This document shows, in pieces, positions 31,007 through 41,790 of a DNA stretch of 54,647 nt. The translations under genes were made by a program, and so were the position numbers. The notes beneath the pieces are model-generated. The model had not been told where the DNA came from and made no database searches. It worked only from the letters and a program-made list of their open reading frames with translations. This stretch comes from Bacillus sp. JCM 19041 (GTDB lineage: Bacteria; Bacillota; Bacilli; Bacillales; Bacillaceae_D): positions 1 to 54,647 of the forward strand of contig BAXC01000018.1 of the NCBI GenBank assembly GCA_001310375.1. The letters run 5' to 3'. The number at the start of each line of letters is the position of its first letter. Position 1 is the stretch's first letter.

Positions 31007-31521
31007 AATCGTCTAGTTCAGATAGAATATCGGTGACTGTTAAGTAAAGGTGCTGGACTAAAAACAAAGCACAATTGTGCCTGGGTGGCCAATGCGGTTT
31101 CCATCGTCGTCAGGGATAAGACCGCCTTTTACGCCTGTATCAATAAACAAGTCGCAGTTTCTAGTTCTGTAATGCCAGAGACAGTAGCAGATGAAACGAC
31201 GATTACAGGCGTGTTCGCTCTAGTACAAGCAGCTAGAACTTTAGTAACTCGGTCATCTGTGGCATCAGGGGCAAAGAGAAGGACTCGGTCCTCGGGTCCG
31301 GTGTCTTGCTGATCCAGAATTTCTGCTTGAGGCAAAGCATCATACCCCCCTGTTGCTGCCTCCTCCAATGCTCTTAATTGGTCGAAGCCTTTGACATAAA
31401 TTGTCCCCTGGGTGACAATGGCTTGGGCAAGTAAGCGACCAGCATCTTCAAGAAGGTCTTCTTGTTTTTCATTCATCTTTTTAAACAAACCAAATAATTG
31501 GGTTGTGTATATTTTATGCAT
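31005..31521 (-). CDS. ywjG: DUF2529 protein YwjG, frameshifted
   Basis: About 170 residues with a SIS/Rossmann-like look: GTIYVKGFDQLRALEEAATG, VLLFAPDATDDRVTKVL and NTPVIVVSSATV. The first frame stops at 31129. The neighbouring frame supplies the C-terminus DTGVKGGLIPDDDGNRIGHP to LSELDD, with the stop at 31005. It lies between pyrG and spo0F, opposite in direction, exactly as in B. subtilis. Biochemical role unknown. Confidence 0.8.
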
Positions 31522-31596
31522 AGAGCATTATCCTTTCAAATGTAGCAAGTTTGCCTTTTATTGTAGATGTGTGTTTGACAGATTGCAAATAAATAG

Positions 31597-31622
31597 AGGG
31601 AAAGCACGAAAAAGCGCGAATT
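31597..31622 (+). promoter_or_regulatory. SigH-like promoter of spo0F
   Basis: AGGGAAA, a 14-base spacer and GAATT fit the A-GGA-AT/GAAT pattern of SigH promoters, 40 bases before the start codon. spo0F is SigH-controlled in B. subtilis. Inferred by pattern. Confidence 0.4.
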
Positions 31623-31661
31623 AGTTTAAAATAATGAGCGTATGTGTGAAGGGGGAAGAAA

Positions 31662-32024
31662 ATGAATCACAAGGTGCTTATCGTTGATGATCAATTTGGA
31701 ATAAGAGTGTTGTTAACAGAAGTATTGCAAAAAGACGGCTATGAAATGTTTCAAGCTGCGAGCGGTAAGGAGGCCCTCTTAATTCAAGAAACAGAAAACA
31801 TCAGCATCGTTTTGTTGGATATGAAGATTCCAGGAATGGACGGAGTGGAAATTCTAAAGAGGTTAAAAGAAAAACAACCAGAAATAAAAGTCATTATGAT
31901 GACTGCATATGGAGAACTGAATATGGTAAATGAGGCGTTGGAAAATGGAGCGCTTAGTTATATGGCAAAACCATTTGATATTGAAGATGTCCGTCAAGTG
32001 ATTCGTAAAAACTTAAATGAGTAG
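31662..32024 (+). CDS. spo0F: Sporulation phosphorelay response regulator Spo0F
   Basis: 120 residues, a single receiver domain without output domain. The acidic pocket is [11 protein letters not shown], the phosphorylation Asp is in [15 protein letters not shown], Thr is in MMTAYGEL and Lys in [10 protein letters not shown]. It carries phosphate from sporulation kinases to Spo0B. Identity is near certain from length, motif spacing and the ywjG-spo0F-fbaA order. GGGGGAAG precedes the ATG. Confidence 0.95.
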   Translation: MNHKVLIVDDQFGIRVLLTEVLQKDGYEMFQAASGKEALLIQETENISIVLLDMKIPGMDGVEILKRLKEKQPEIKVIMMTAYGELNMVNEALENGALSYMAKPFDIEDVRQVIRKNLNE

Positions 32025-32095
32025 CATATAAAAAGTGGTATCGCTTTCTTGAAAAATTCCGGATCTTTCTAGGGTCACATCCAAAAAAGTTATGC

Positions 32096-32101
32096 TATAA
32101 T
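32096..32101 (+). promoter_or_regulatory. -10 element upstream of fbaA
   Basis: TATAAT with TG at -15/-14 (extended -10). The -35 is weak (TCACAT). About 155 bases of leader follow before the fba start, with no recognised riboswitch. Confidence 0.45.
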
Positions 32102-32257
32102 GGACACGACCTACACATTAGGATATAGGTATGCATGGCAAATCGAACCTGATTTGTGTGTTTGGCACATAACTTCATAATCCTGAGGTTATTTTATAAA
32201 TAGAGATTGCTGAGCGGCCCATCATGCCTATGGCAAGCGAATTTAAGGAGGACGATC

Positions 32258-33120
32258 ATGCCTTTAGTATCAATGAAAGAAATGTTGAACAAAGCAAAAG
32301 CGGAGAGCTATGCGGTTGGACAATTCAACTTGAACAACTTAGAGTTACGCAAGCGATTCTGCAGGCGGCAGAAGAAGAAAAATCACCAGTTATTCTTGGT
32401 GTTTCTGAAGGTGCTGCACGCTATATGGGTGGCTTCAAAACCATTGTAGGTTTAGTTGAAAACCTAATGGAAGAATATAATGTGACAGTTCCTGTTGCGA
32501 TTCATTTAGACCACGGTTCAAGCTTTGAGAAATGTGTTGAAGCGATTCATGCTGGTTTCACATCTGTAATGATCGACGGCTCACATTATCCGTTAGAAGA
32601 GAACATTGCATTGACAAACCGTGTTGTAGAAGTAGCTCATGCACTAGGTGTTTCTGTTGAAGCAGAACTAGGACGCATTGGTGGACAAGAAGATGATCTT
32701 ATTGTTGATGATGCTGAAGCTGCTTACGCGATTCCTGAAGAATGTAAGGAACTTGTTGAAGCAACTGGCGTTGATTGCTTTGCTCCAGCGCTCGGTTCTG
32801 TACACGGACCATACAAAGGGGAACCAAACCTTGGTTTTGACCATATGAAAAAAATTGATGGCTTAGTTGGCATTCCTCTTGTTCTTCATGGCGGGACAGG
32901 CATTCCTACAAAAGATATCCAAAAAGCGATTGAATTTGGCCACGCTAAAATCAATGTAAATACAGAAAGCCAAATCTCTTCTGCGAAAGCAGTGCGTGAA
33001 ACACTTGCAGCGCAACCAGAGCAATATGATCCTCGTAAATACCTTGGACCTGCTCGTGATGCGATTAAAGCAACTGTTATTGGCAAAATGAGAGAGTTTG
33101 GTTCTTCAAATAAAGCATAA
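32258..33120 (+). CDS. fbaA: Class II fructose-bisphosphate aldolase, frameshifted
   Basis: Zn-dependent cleavage of fructose-1,6-bisphosphate in glycolysis. The zinc ligands are in [13 protein letters not shown] and VLHGGTGIP, with [12 protein letters not shown] and [12 protein letters not shown] 32258 follows AAGGAGGACGATC and gives [15 protein letters not shown]. One T is missing near 32347 (NNLE-FTQAIL). Joined length about 287. Confidence 0.94.
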
Positions 33121-33134
33121 TTTATTTATTTTTT

Positions 33135-33160
33135 AAAAGCAGTCTTATGGCTGCTTTTAT
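33135..33160 (+). terminator. Terminator of fbaA
   Basis: AAAAGCAG pairs with CTGCTTTT around an 8-base loop. Confidence 0.75.
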
Positions 33161-33205
33161 TTCCATTTTAAAATGTAACCGTTTTTTCATAAGGGAGAGA
33201 TAAAA

Positions 33206-33841
33206 ATGAAATTCTTTATAGATACGGCTAATATCGATGAAATTAAAGAAGCACGTGATTTAGGCATATTAGATGGTGTAACGACTAATCCATCACTAGT
33301 GGCAAAAGAAGGCGTCGATTTTCATGAACGAATTCGTGAAATTGCTGCGCTTGTTCCTGGTAGTGTAAGTGCAGAAGTCATTTCACTTGATGCTGAAGAG
33401 ATGATTAAAGAAGGCAAGGAGCTTGCTGCAATCTCTGAAAATATCACAGTGAAAGTACCCATGACGGTAGATGGTTTAAAAGCAGTCCATGCCTTTACAG
33501 AACTAGGAATTAAAACAAATGTGACACTTATTTTCTCTGTTCCTCAAGCTTTGCTTGCTGCACGAGCAGGAGCGACGTATGTGTCCCCGTTTTTAGGGAG
33601 ACTCGACGACATTGGGCAAGATGGCCTTCAATTAATCTCCGATATTACACAAATCTTTAACGTCCATGGATTGCAAACGCAAATCATCGCCGCATCAATC
33701 CGTCACCCTATTCATGTGAATGAAGCTGCTAAACGAGGAGCCCATATTGGAACCATCCCGTTGAAAGTAATTAAGCAGTTAACAAAACATCCTTTAACTG
33801 ATCAAGGAATCGAAACGTTTTTAGCTGATTGGAATAAATAA
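33206..33841 (+). CDS. tal: Transaldolase (short TalC/MipB type)
   Basis: 211 residues, intact. Transfers a dihydroxyacetone unit in the pentose phosphate pathway. The Schiff-base Lys is in [10 protein letters not shown], with [13 protein letters not shown] at the N-terminus and [13 protein letters not shown]. The short length marks the TalC/FSA-like subfamily; aldolase versus transaldolase activity cannot be decided from sequence alone. Gene order after fbaA matches ywjH. Confidence 0.92.
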   Translation: MKFFIDTANIDEIKEARDLGILDGVTTNPSLVAKEGVDFHERIREIAALVPGSVSAEVISLDAEEMIKEGKELAAISENITVKVPMTVDGLKAVHAFTELGIKTNVTLIFSVPQALLAARAGATYVSPFLGRLDDIGQDGLQLISDITQIFNVHGLQTQIIAASIRHPIHVNEAAKRGAHIGTIPLKVIKQLTKHPLTDQGIETFLADWNK

Positions 33842-33945
33842 GATTATTGTCGAAAAATAGAGGAAGTCGTACTTTTTTAACGAACTCTGGCTATACTGAA
33901 TGCTACTCGGATTTGAGTAACCAGTAAGTGAAGGAAGGGATTTCG

Positions 33946-35232
33946 ATGCATAAGTTATTGATTGAAGGCGGCCATACACTAGAAGGAAGTGTACAGATTA
34001 GTGGGGCGAAAAACAGTGCAGTAGCGCTTATTCCAGCTGCAATTTTGGCGGACAGCACAGTTACTATTGATAATTTACCCGCTATTTCAGATGTTGATCT
34101 ATTAGCAGAGCTGCTCCGTGAAATTGGTGGAGAAGTGGACATGGAAAATCAAACGATGACCGTTCATCCAGAAGGCATGGTAGCAATGCCTCTTCCAAAT
34201 GGCCGAGTTAAAAAACTGCGAGCTTCCTATTACTTGATGGGTGCAATGCTAGGCAAATTTAAAAAAGCAGTTATTGGTCTTCCAGGAGGCTGTAACTTAG
34301 GTCCGCGACCGATCGATCAACATATAAAAGGTTTTGAGGCATTAGGTGCTCGTGTAACCAATGAGCAAGGCGCCATTTATTTGCGTGCGGATGAGCTTTA
34401 CGGAGCAAAGATTTATTTAGATGTGGTTAGTGTAGGCGCCACGATTAACATTATGCTTGCCGCTGTCCGTGCTAAAGGTAGGACAGTTATTGAGAATGCG
34501 GCAAAAGAACCTGAAATTATTGATGTTGCTACATTGTTGACGAGCATGGGTGCAAGAATAAAAGGTGCAGGAACAAATGTGATTCGTATTGATGGTGTGC
34601 AGCAATTACATGGTTGCAGGCATTCAATCATTCCGGACCGAATTGAGGCAGGAACATACATGATTATGGCTGCTGCAATAGGTCAACGTGTACGGATCGA
34701 CAATATTATCCCCACTCACGTGGAATCGGTTACAGCGAAGTTGCGGGAAATGGGAACAAATGTTGAAGTTCGAGATGACCAAATTATTGTAAGTGGTATG
34801 GTTAAGAAAAAAGGTGTTGATATAAAAACGCTTGTTTATCCAGGCTTTCCAACTGACCTTCAACAGCCGTTTACAAGTTTGTTAACAAGTGCTGAAGGAA
34901 CAAGCATTGTAACCGACACCATCTATGATGCTAGGTTTAAACATGTTGATGAGCTTAGACGTATGGGTGCAAGTGTTAAAGTGGAAGGACGCTCGGCAAT
35001 TGTAAATGGAAAATCCAAATTGCAAGGTGCAAATGTGCGTGCGAGTGATCTACGTGCCGGGGCAGCGTTAGTCATAGCGGGATTGATGGCAGAAGGAATT
35101 ACAGAGGTTTCTGGCTTAGAACACGTGAACCGAGGGTACGAACATCTAGAAGAAAAACTAACAAAATTAGGTGCTAAAATATGGCGGGAAGAGTTAACGA
35201 AAGAGGAAATTGATCAAGTTAATCAATCTTAA
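33946..35232 (+). CDS. murAB: UDP-N-acetylglucosamine 1-carboxyvinyltransferase 2
   Basis: 428 residues, intact. First committed step of peptidoglycan synthesis, adding enolpyruvate to UDP-GlcNAc. The fosfomycin-target Cys is in [13 protein letters not shown]; also [14 protein letters not shown] and the catalytic-loop region [14 protein letters not shown] 33946 follows GAAGGAAGGG; the upstream GTG 33928 is less likely. Location between tal and glpX identifies the second bacillar MurA copy (MurZ). Confidence 0.94.
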   Translation: MHKLLIEGGHTLEGSVQISGAKNSAVALIPAAILADSTVTIDNLPAISDVDLLAELLREIGGEVDMENQTMTVHPEGMVAMPLPNGRVKKLRASYYLMGAMLGKFKKAVIGLPGGCNLGPRPIDQHIKGFEALGARVTNEQGAIYLRADELYGAKIYLDVVSVGATINIMLAAVRAKGRTVIENAAKEPEIIDVATLLTSMGARIKGAGTNVIRIDGVQQLHGCRHSIIPDRIEAGTYMIMAAAIGQRVRIDNIIPTHVESVTAKLREMGTNVEVRDDQIIVSGMVKKKGVDIKTLVYPGFPTDLQQPFTSLLTSAEGTSIVTDTIYDARFKHVDELRRMGASVKVEGRSAIVNGKSKLQGANVRASDLRAGAALVIAGLMAEGITEVSGLEHVNRGYEHLEEKLTKLGAKIWREELTKEEIDQVNQS

Positions 35233-35274
35233 CCTAATTAGATCGCTTAATTGCAAATCAGGAGGAAACAACAA

Positions 35275-36240
35275 ATGGAACGTAGTTTATCAATGGAACT
35301 TGTCCGCGTTACCGAGGCGGCAGCGCTTGCATCGGGTCGTTGGATGGGTCGTGGCAATAAAGAAGAAGCAGATCGTGCTGCAACAGAAGCAATGCGTGAT
35401 GTGTTTGACACCATTCCTATGAAAGGAACCGTTGTTATTGGAGAAGGGGAAATGGACGAAGCGCCGATGCTTTACATTGGCGAGAAGCTCGGAAACGGCT
35501 ATGGTCCTCGCGTTGATGTAGCGGTTGATCCTCTTGAAGGAACAAATATTGTTGCTTATGGTCAGTGGAATGCTCTCGCTGTTCTTGCAGTTGCTGACCA
35601 TGGTAATCTCTTGCATGCGCCTGATATGTACATGGATAAGCTTGCCGTTGGTCCAGAGGCTGTTGGCAATGTCGATATCGATGCACCTGTACTAGATAAT
35701 CTAAAAGCGGTTGCGAAAGCGAAAAACAAAGATATCGAAGACCTTGTTGTTGTTATCTTAAACCGGTCACGTCATGAAAAGTTAATTCAAGATGTTCGTC
35801 AAGCAGGCGCTCGTATCAAGTTATTGCCAGATGGTGATGTTGCAGCAGCTGTAAATACCGGTTTTGATGATACTGGTGTGGACTTATTAATGGGTTCTGG
35901 CGGTGCGCCAGAAGGAGTCTTGGCTGCAGCAGGATTAAAATGCCTAGGCGGTGATTTTCAAGGGCGCTTGCTACCACAATCTGATAATGAATTAGAACGT
36001 TGTAGAAAAATGGGCATCGAGGATGTTAACAAGTTATTCCGTATGGAAGACTTAGTTAGAGGAGACGATTGCATTTTCGCAGCGACAGGTGTTACGGATG
36101 GTGAACTATTGACGGGTGTCCGTTATAAAGGGATGAATGCCGTAACCCAATCGATTGTTATGCGAGCTAAGTCAGGCACGGTTCGTTTTGTTGATGGAAC
36201 TCATAGTATGAAAAAGAAGCCAGGTCTTGTGATTCGTTAA
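35275..36240 (+). CDS. glpX: Class II fructose-1,6-bisphosphatase
   Basis: 321 residues, intact. Gluconeogenic phosphatase with metal-binding [18 protein letters not shown] and [30 protein letters not shown] is the lid/substrate region. ATG 35275 follows GGAGGAAAC. Follows murAB by 42 bases, as ywjI does in B. subtilis. Confidence 0.93.
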   Translation: MERSLSMELVRVTEAAALASGRWMGRGNKEEADRAATEAMRDVFDTIPMKGTVVIGEGEMDEAPMLYIGEKLGNGYGPRVDVAVDPLEGTNIVAYGQWNALAVLAVADHGNLLHAPDMYMDKLAVGPEAVGNVDIDAPVLDNLKAVAKAKNKDIEDLVVVILNRSRHEKLIQDVRQAGARIKLLPDGDVAAAVNTGFDDTGVDLLMGSGGAPEGVLAAAGLKCLGGDFQGRLLPQSDNELERCRKMGIEDVNKLFRMEDLVRGDDCIFAATGVTDGELLTGVRYKGMNAVTQSIVMRAKSGTVRFVDGTHSMKKKPGLVIR

Positions 36241-36272
36241 AAAATGGGGGGATTCCTTTCCCCCTATTTTTT
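36241..36272 (+). terminator. Terminator of glpX
   Basis: GGGGG pairs with CCCCC around ATTCCTTT, with A and T flanks; ends in a T6 run. It begins at the stop codon. Confidence 0.8.
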
Positions 36273-36354
36273 AGATTGATTATTTTAGGCAATTATGGTT
36301 AAAATAAAGTCTAGTAACTCCCTTCTTGAATGAACTTTCTCCAAACACCTTCCT

Positions 36355-36382
36355 TTGACTTTTCAAACAATGATTGTAGAAT
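36355..36382 (+). promoter_or_regulatory. SigA promoter of rho
   Basis: TTGACT, a 16-base spacer and TAGAAT, leaving a leader of about 50 bases before rho. Short leader, so any Rho autoregulation would act inside the coding region. Confidence 0.65.
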
Positions 36383-36440
36383 ACGTACTATTTATTGCTA
36401 ACTAATAGAATTTATATATACAGAAGTGTGGTGGCTATTA

Positions 36441-37714
36441 ATGAGTGTAAGTGTAAGCATCGCTGATCTAGAGAATATGACGTTAAAAGAGCTTTATAGT
36501 CAGGCAAAAACGTTCAAAGTCTCTTATTACAGCAAACTAACAAAAAGAGAATTGATTTTTGCTATTTTAAAAGCTCAAGCAGAACAAGACGGCCTTTTAT
36601 TTATGGAAGGTGTATTGGATATTATTCAAACTGAAGGTTTGGTTTTTTACGACCAATTAATTATTTGCCGAGCACAGAAGACATTTATATCTCTGCCTCA
36701 CAAATACGCCGATTCGATTTACGTAACGGCGATAAAGTCTCTGGTAAGGTAAGACCGCCAAAAGACAATGAACGTTACCATGGTTTGCTCCATGTAGAAG
36801 CAGTAAACGGTGAATCGCCAGAAACATCTCGGGAACGTCCTTATTTCCCTGCGTTAACTCCATTGTATCCAGAAGTAAAGATTGATCTTGAATCCAAACC
36901 AGGACGTGTATCATCACGAATTATTGACATGGTATCACCTGTTGGCTTTGGGCAACGTGGTTTGATTGTGGCGCCTCCTAAAGCAGGGAAAACGTCTCTA
37001 ATGAAAGAAGTTGCCAATAGCATCGCTGAAAAACATCCGCATGTTGAATTGATTGTATTGTTAATTGATGAACGTCCGGAAGAAGTAACGGATATGGAGC
37101 GTTCGATTAAAGGTGAAGTTGTGAGCTCTACCTTTGATGAAGTGCCAGAAAACCATATTAAAGTGGCTGAACTTGTGCTTGAGAGAGCAATGCGACTAGT
37201 TGAACATAAAAAAGATGTAGTCATTCTAATGGATTCCATTACACGTCTTGCGCGTGCGTATAACTTAGTCATTCCGCCAAGTGGTCGTACGCTTTCTGGT
37301 GGTATTGATCCAGCTGCGTTCCATCGCCCGAAACGGTTCTTCGGTGCTGCCCGTAATATTGAAGAAGGTGGAAGCTTGACGATTCTGGCAACGGCTCTTG
37401 TTGACACTGGTTCACGTATGGACGACGTGATTTATGAAGAATTTAAAGGGACAGGTAATATGGAGCTTCATCTTGACCGTCGTTTGGCTGAGCGCCGTAT
37501 CTTCCCTTCTATTGATATTCGCCGTTCAGGAACAAGAAAAGAAGAGCTTCTTATGCCGAAAGCGCAATTAGATAAATTATGGACCATCCGCAAAACGATG
37601 AATGAGTCCGCAGATTATACCGATCAGTTTATTCGCCGTGTGAAGGAAACAAAAACGAATATTGAGTTTTTTGAAGCAATGGAAAAAGAGATGGCGGGTA
37701 AAAAACGAGGATAA
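36441..37714 (+). CDS. rho: Transcription termination factor Rho, frameshifted
   Basis: Hexameric RNA helicase. N-terminal [18 protein letters not shown] and [18 protein letters not shown]. The RNA-binding cold-shock region is [19 protein letters not shown]. Walker A is [14 protein letters not shown] and Walker [18 protein letters not shown]; the Q/R-loops follow. One missing T near 36640 ([13 protein letters not shown] in the corrected frame). Joined length about 425. Ribosome binding site is weak; ATG 36441 is favoured over upstream GTGs by family length. Confidence 0.94.
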
Positions 37715-37747
37715 ATGTTTTTCCAGAATGTTTATGCAAACTGGATC

Positions 37748-37776
37748 TTGCAAATCAAGAGCACCCTTGTTATAAT
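37748..37776 (+). promoter_or_regulatory. SigA promoter of rpmE
   Basis: TTGCAA, 17-base spacer, TATAAT: a strong consensus match just after the rho stop. Confidence 0.75.
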
Positions 37777-37837
37777 TTCGATTATGTGAGGAAAACTCTG
37801 TTTCGAAGAGATTCAGGGCAAAAGGAGATGAAACGCA

Positions 37838-38080
37838 ATGAAAACAGAAATTCACCCAACTTATCAAAAAGTTGTATTCATGGATACAAGCACGGGCTTT
37901 AAGTTCCTAACTGGTTCTACTCGTGGTTCTGGTGAGACAATCGAGTGGGAAGATGGAAACACATACCCGCTTATCAAAGTTGAGATTTCTTCTGATTCAC
38001 ACCCATTCTACACAGGTAAACAAAAGCTTGCCGATGCAGGTGGACGTGTCGATCGTTTCAAAAAGAAATACAACCTATAA
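37838..38080 (+). CDS. rpmE2: Ribosomal protein L31 type B (zinc-free)
   Basis: 80 residues, intact. The L31 landmarks are [19 protein letters not shown] and [21 protein letters not shown]. No Cys is present at all, so the zinc knuckle of ordinary L31 is missing; it has the [13 protein letters not shown] insert of type B. In B. subtilis the gene next to rho encodes the zinc form, and the zinc-free form is elsewhere under Zur. Here it has its own strong SigA promoter and no visible Zur-like dyad, suggesting constitutive use. Confidence 0.93.
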   Translation: MKTEIHPTYQKVVFMDTSTGFKFLTGSTRGSGETIEWEDGNTYPLIKVEISSDSHPFYTGKQKLADAGGRVDRFKKKYNL

Positions 38081-38091
38081 GAATAAAAACG

Positions 38092-38121
38092 ACAGGCGAG
38101 CATTCCTTGCCTGTTTTTTTT
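38092..38121 (+). terminator. Terminator of rpmE
   Basis: ACAGGC pairs with GCCTGT around an 11-base loop, with a T8 run. Confidence 0.82.
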
Positions 38122-38161
38122 ATGGGGTGCGGTAAAGAACGGTAGTGAGGGGGAGAGGTAT

Positions 38162-38734
38162 ATGGCGCAGCTTTTTTTTAAGTACGGAGCAATGAATAGC
38201 GGAAAATCAATCGAAATCTTAAAAGTTGCTAATAATTATGAAGAACAGAGTAAACCTGTCTTGATCTTCACTTCTGGAATTGATACCCGAGATGAAGTGG
38301 GATATGTGTCAAGTCGAATTGGACTGCGGAGAAAGGCACTATCTGTTTTTGAAGATACAAATATTTATGAGGTTGTCAGCACGTGTCCGGAAAAGCCTTA
38401 TTGTATCTTGATCGATGAAGTCCAATTTATTACAAAAGAGCAAGTGTTACAATTAGCGGCGATTGTTGATCATTTAAGTATTCCTGTCATGGCATTTGGT
38501 TTAAAAAACGATTTCCAAAATGAATTGTTTGAAGGCAGTAAATATATGTTGATTTACGCGGATAAAATTGAGGAAATGAAAACCATTTGTTGGTTTTGCC
38601 ATAAGAAAGCGGTTATGAACTTACGTGTGGATGGGAATAACAGGCCAATTTATACCGGAGACCAAATTCAAATAGGCGGCAATGACTCCTATTATCCAGT
38701 CTGTAGAAAATGCCACGCGAATCCTAAATTATAA
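38162..38734 (+). CDS. tdk: Thymidine kinase
   Basis: 190 residues, intact. Salvage phosphorylation of thymidine. P-loop [13 protein letters not shown], Asp/Glu box [12 protein letters not shown], and a zinc ribbon formed by CWFC and CRKC. The N-terminus [15 protein letters not shown] with NNYEEQ resembles the streptococcal/clostridial Tdk branch more than the B. subtilis enzyme, which starts WLELICGSMFSGKS. Syntenic with tdk after rpmE. Confidence 0.92.
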   Translation: MAQLFFKYGAMNSGKSIEILKVANNYEEQSKPVLIFTSGIDTRDEVGYVSSRIGLRRKALSVFEDTNIYEVVSTCPEKPYCILIDEVQFITKEQVLQLAAIVDHLSIPVMAFGLKNDFQNELFEGSKYMLIYADKIEEMKTICWFCHKKAVMNLRVDGNNRPIYTGDQIQIGGNDSYYPVCRKCHANPKL

Positions 38735-38799
38735 GTGAATGTGAGACGCATGTTGTGGAACCCTATAAAAGCCATGGGAAATGGCAAAGGGGGAAGGGC

Positions 38800-39215
38800 A
38801 TGAAGGTAGCAAAAACAGGATTAATTGCGCTATTGTGTCTCGCTGGGTGTTCAGGTGGCAATATGGGTGCTGCTTCGCAAGATCATGATTACGGAAGAGG
38901 AGCATTTGGACCTGGACCGCTTAATTTTGAGCATATGAAAAGCGAAAGCTTTGACCCAGAAATGACAAATACAGGGGCAAGCTACAAAGATCCCAGTGTG
39001 AAGCATCGTACACTTGAAGACGATGCACGTCAGGTGGAAGCCATTGTTCAAAAACATGGATTCGTTCGGGGACAGCTTTTGTGAACGGTGGGCATATCTA
39101 CGTGAAAGCTCATCCAGATGAAAAATGGGGCAAAAGCGAAATGAAAACAGAACGGAATGAGTTGCAAAAAGCATTAAAAGCTGAAATACCACGATATGAC
39201 GTGCATGTAAGGTGA
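38800..39215 (+). CDS. Small lipoprotein of unknown function, frameshifted
   Basis: ATG 38800 follows AAGGGGGAAGGG and gives a lipoprotein signal (KVAKTGLIALLCLAGCSGG, lipobox LAGC at residue 16). The first frame stops at 39084; the next frame continues SGTAFVNGGHIYVKAHPDEK and RNELQKALKAEIPRYDVHV, stop at 39215. About 137 residues. The C-terminal part (short helix, then a strand like VNGGHIYVKAHP) recalls YhcN/YlaJ-type spore lipoproteins, but this is a weak impression. Confidence 0.65.
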
Positions 39216-39252
39216 AAAAGAAGCGCTTGGTAAAGACCAAGCGCTTCTTTTT
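39215..39252. terminator. Bidirectional terminator, lipoprotein/CoA-disulfide reductase
   Basis: Seventeen bases (39215-39231) pair perfectly with 39236-39252 around AAAG; flanking A and T runs serve both strands. Confidence 0.92.
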
Positions 39253-39253
39253 G

Positions 39254-40573
39254 CTATGAACGTCGTCTTGCCGTTTGTTGGAGTGGGTCCCAGACGCTGT
39301 TAAACGGGGGAGAATAGCCGAGATCAAGTTCTTCTAAGTCTTGCATAGTCATGCCATGGTATAGTGCTGTGGCAAGCACGTCGCAGCGTTTGTCGACTCC
39401 TTTTGTACCAATGAATTGACCACCCAACACTTTGCCTGTGTCTGCATCATACTGCAAGCGAATGAGGATTGGCTCATGGGTTGGGTAATAGGCGGCGACA
39501 TGAGGTAACTTTGCTTGGACGCATTTATAAGAAAAACCAATTTCTTCAATCTCCCGCGAAGAAAGCCCTGTCCGTGCAAGTGCTAAGTCAAAGAATTGAT
39601 AAATTTGGGTGCCGACGATGCCCATGAATGCACGAGGTTGTCCGCACATATTTAATCCGGCTATTCGTCCTTGTTTATTGGCATGCGTTCCGAGTGGCGC
39701 ATACACGTCTTTATGAATGAGTCGGTGGTATTGTGTTGCGCAATCTCCGGCTGCGTAAATACCCTCAACATTCGTTTCCATATAGCGGTTTACACGTATT
39801 GCACCATTGTGATCAAGTTGAATACCGGTATTTTTAGTGAAATCTGTGTTTGGTCGCACGCCTACAGCAACAATGACTAATTCGGTTTCGCATTCCGCCA
39901 AGTTGGTAACGATTTTGTTAACATGTCCGGTATCATCACCTTCAAAACCAAAAATTTCGTGGTTTAAGTCGAGTTGGATTCCTTCTTCGATTGCTTTCTC
40001 ATGAATATGATCCGTCATTTCTTTGTCAAAGTTCATTGCGAGTCGAGCAGCTCGCTCTAAGATGCGAACTTGATGTCCTGCCTTACAAACGGTTTCTGCG
40101 ATCTCGAGGCCGATGGAACCTCCACCAATAATCGTAATCTTTCTCTTCTTATCTCCAATCGCAGTTAAAATCTTTTGAGCATCAGGAATCGTTTTTAACG
40201 TATAAATTCCTTTTAAGTTGCTGTTTTTCCATTCAGGAATAAAAGGTCGTGCTCCAGAAGCGATTAAAAGCTTATCATAAGGGAGTTCAAACTCTTTGCC
40301 GGAAACAGTCTTTTTTTCGGCATCGATAGAAGTTACTTCATGATTGGTTCGTGCATCAATCCCGTGCTTGGTTCGATACGTATTTGCTTCACGAGCCACG
40401 AGTTTATCTTCAGATTCAATTTCCCCACCTATCCAGTATGGCAGACCACACTGGGCATACGAATAATGTTCACCTTTTTCGAGCACTGTTATATCGGCTT
40501 GTGCGTCTTTGCGCACGAGTTGCATGGCAGCGCTCATTCCGGCGGCATCCCCGCCAATAATTACATATTTCAC
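39254..40573 (-). CDS. CoA-disulfide reductase / NADH oxidase family flavoprotein
   Basis: 439 residues, intact. Pyridine-nucleotide disulfide oxidoreductase with FAD motif VIIGGDAAGMSAAMQ, NAD motif ITIIGGGSIGLEIAE and FAD motif GIYAAGDCA. A single redox Cys in SYAQCGLPYW, not a CxxC, is typical of CoA-disulfide reductases and NADH oxidases. Keeps cytoplasmic CoA reduced in low-glutathione bacilli if it acts as Cdr. GTG start with AAGGCGGG upstream. Confidence 0.85.
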   Translation of the reverse strand: MKYVIIGGDAAGMSAAMQLVRKDAQADITVLEKGEHYSYAQCGLPYWIGGEIESEDKLVAREANTYRTKHGIDARTNHEVTSIDAEKKTVSGKEFELPYDKLLIASGARPFIPEWKNSNLKGIYTLKTIPDAQKILTAIGDKKRKITIIGGGSIGLEIAETVCKAGHQVRILERAARLAMNFDKEMTDHIHEKAIEEGIQLDLNHEIFGFEGDDTGHVNKIVTNLAECETELVIVAVGVRPNTDFTKNTGIQLDHNGAIRVNRYMETNVEGIYAAGDCATQYHRLIHKDVYAPLGTHANKQGRIAGLNMCGQPRAFMGIVGTQIYQFFDLALARTGLSSREIEEIGFSYKCVQAKLPHVAAYYPTHEPILIRLQYDADTGKVLGGQFIGTKGVDKRCDVLATALYHGMTMQDLEELDLGYSPPFNSVWDPLQQTARRRS

Positions 40574-40719
40574 CTATATCCCGCCTTGTCTTGTCGTTAT
40601 TGTTTACAGTATTCCCGCTTAATGGCTTGGCAAACCGTATCTGACGCTTCATTGACCGGCACGAGCGGCATATACTATAATGAAGAAGGTATACACCGCA
40701 ATAAGAATGAGGTGACGTC

Positions 40720-41790
40720 GTGTTAGAACGATTACAATCGGTAGAAGATCGATATGATTATTTAAATGAACAGCTAAGTGACCCAGATGTGATAAGTGAT
40801 GCAACAAAATTAAGAGAGTACTCTAAAGAGCAGTCTCAAATAGAAGAGACCGTTCAAGCATATAGAGAATACAAACAAGCGACAGAACAACATGCGGAAG
40901 CAAAAGCCATGCTTAGTGAGAAGCTTGATGATGAAATGTATCAAATGGTAAAAGAAGAGCTAGATGAACTTTCTGATCAGAAAGAAGAGTTGGAAGCTCG
41001 TTTGAAAATATTGCTTCTTCCTAAAGACCCCAATGATAATAAAAATGTTATCGTCGAGATTCGTGGAGCAGCGGGTGGAGATGAAGCGCAACTTTTTGCT
41101 TCGGATTTGTATAAAATGTACCACCGCTTTGCAGAAATGCAAGGGTGGAAGACCGAAGTCATTGAAGCGCAAGCAAATGAAATTGGTGGCTATAAAGAAA
41201 TTATCTTTATGGTAAACGGAACAGGTGCTTACTCTAAGTTAAAGTATGAGAATGGTGCTCATCGTGTTCAACGTGTTCCGAAAACGGAATCAGGAGGTCG
41301 TATTCATACATCAACTGCAACGGTAGCCGTACTTCCAGAAGCAGAAGAAGTAGAAATCGACATTCATGAAAAAGACATTCGTGTTGATACGTTTACTTCA
41401 AGTGGCCCTGGTGGACAAAGTGTTAATACAACAATGTCGGCTGTTCGCTTAACGCATTTGCCAACGAATACCGTTGTTTCTTGCCAAGATGAGAAATCAC
41501 AAATTAAGAACAAAGAAAAGGCAATGAAAGTTCTTCGTGCTCGGATTTTTGATAAAGTCCAGCAAGAAGCCCAAGCCGAGTATGCAGATGCCCGTAAGAG
41601 TGCAATTGGAACAGGGGATCGTTCAGAGCGAATTCGCACGTACAACTTCCCTCAAAGCCGAGTGACAGATCACCGCATCGGTTTAACCATTCAAAAGCTC
41701 GAACAAATTTTGCAAGGACAGCTCGATGAAATTGTTGATGCTCTTATTGTGGAAGAACAATCAGAGGCAATGAAACGAGCAGAAGAATAA
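40720..41790 (+). CDS. prfA: Peptide chain release factor 1
   Basis: 356 residues, intact. Recognises UAA/UAG stops. The GGQ motif is in [14 protein letters not shown], and the codon-recognition PxT equivalent is [21 protein letters not shown] 40720 follows GAGGTGACGTC. Its stop overlaps the prmC start by one base, coupling RF1 to the enzyme that methylates its GGQ glutamine. Confidence 0.96.
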   Translation: MLERLQSVEDRYDYLNEQLSDPDVISDATKLREYSKEQSQIEETVQAYREYKQATEQHAEAKAMLSEKLDDEMYQMVKEELDELSDQKEELEARLKILLLPKDPNDNKNVIVEIRGAAGGDEAQLFASDLYKMYHRFAEMQGWKTEVIEAQANEIGGYKEIIFMVNGTGAYSKLKYENGAHRVQRVPKTESGGRIHTSTATVAVLPEAEEVEIDIHEKDIRVDTFTSSGPGGQSVNTTMSAVRLTHLPTNTVVSCQDEKSQIKNKEKAMKVLRARIFDKVQQEAQAEYADARKSAIGTGDRSERIRTYNFPQSRVTDHRIGLTIQKLEQILQGQLDEIVDALIVEEQSEAMKRAEE

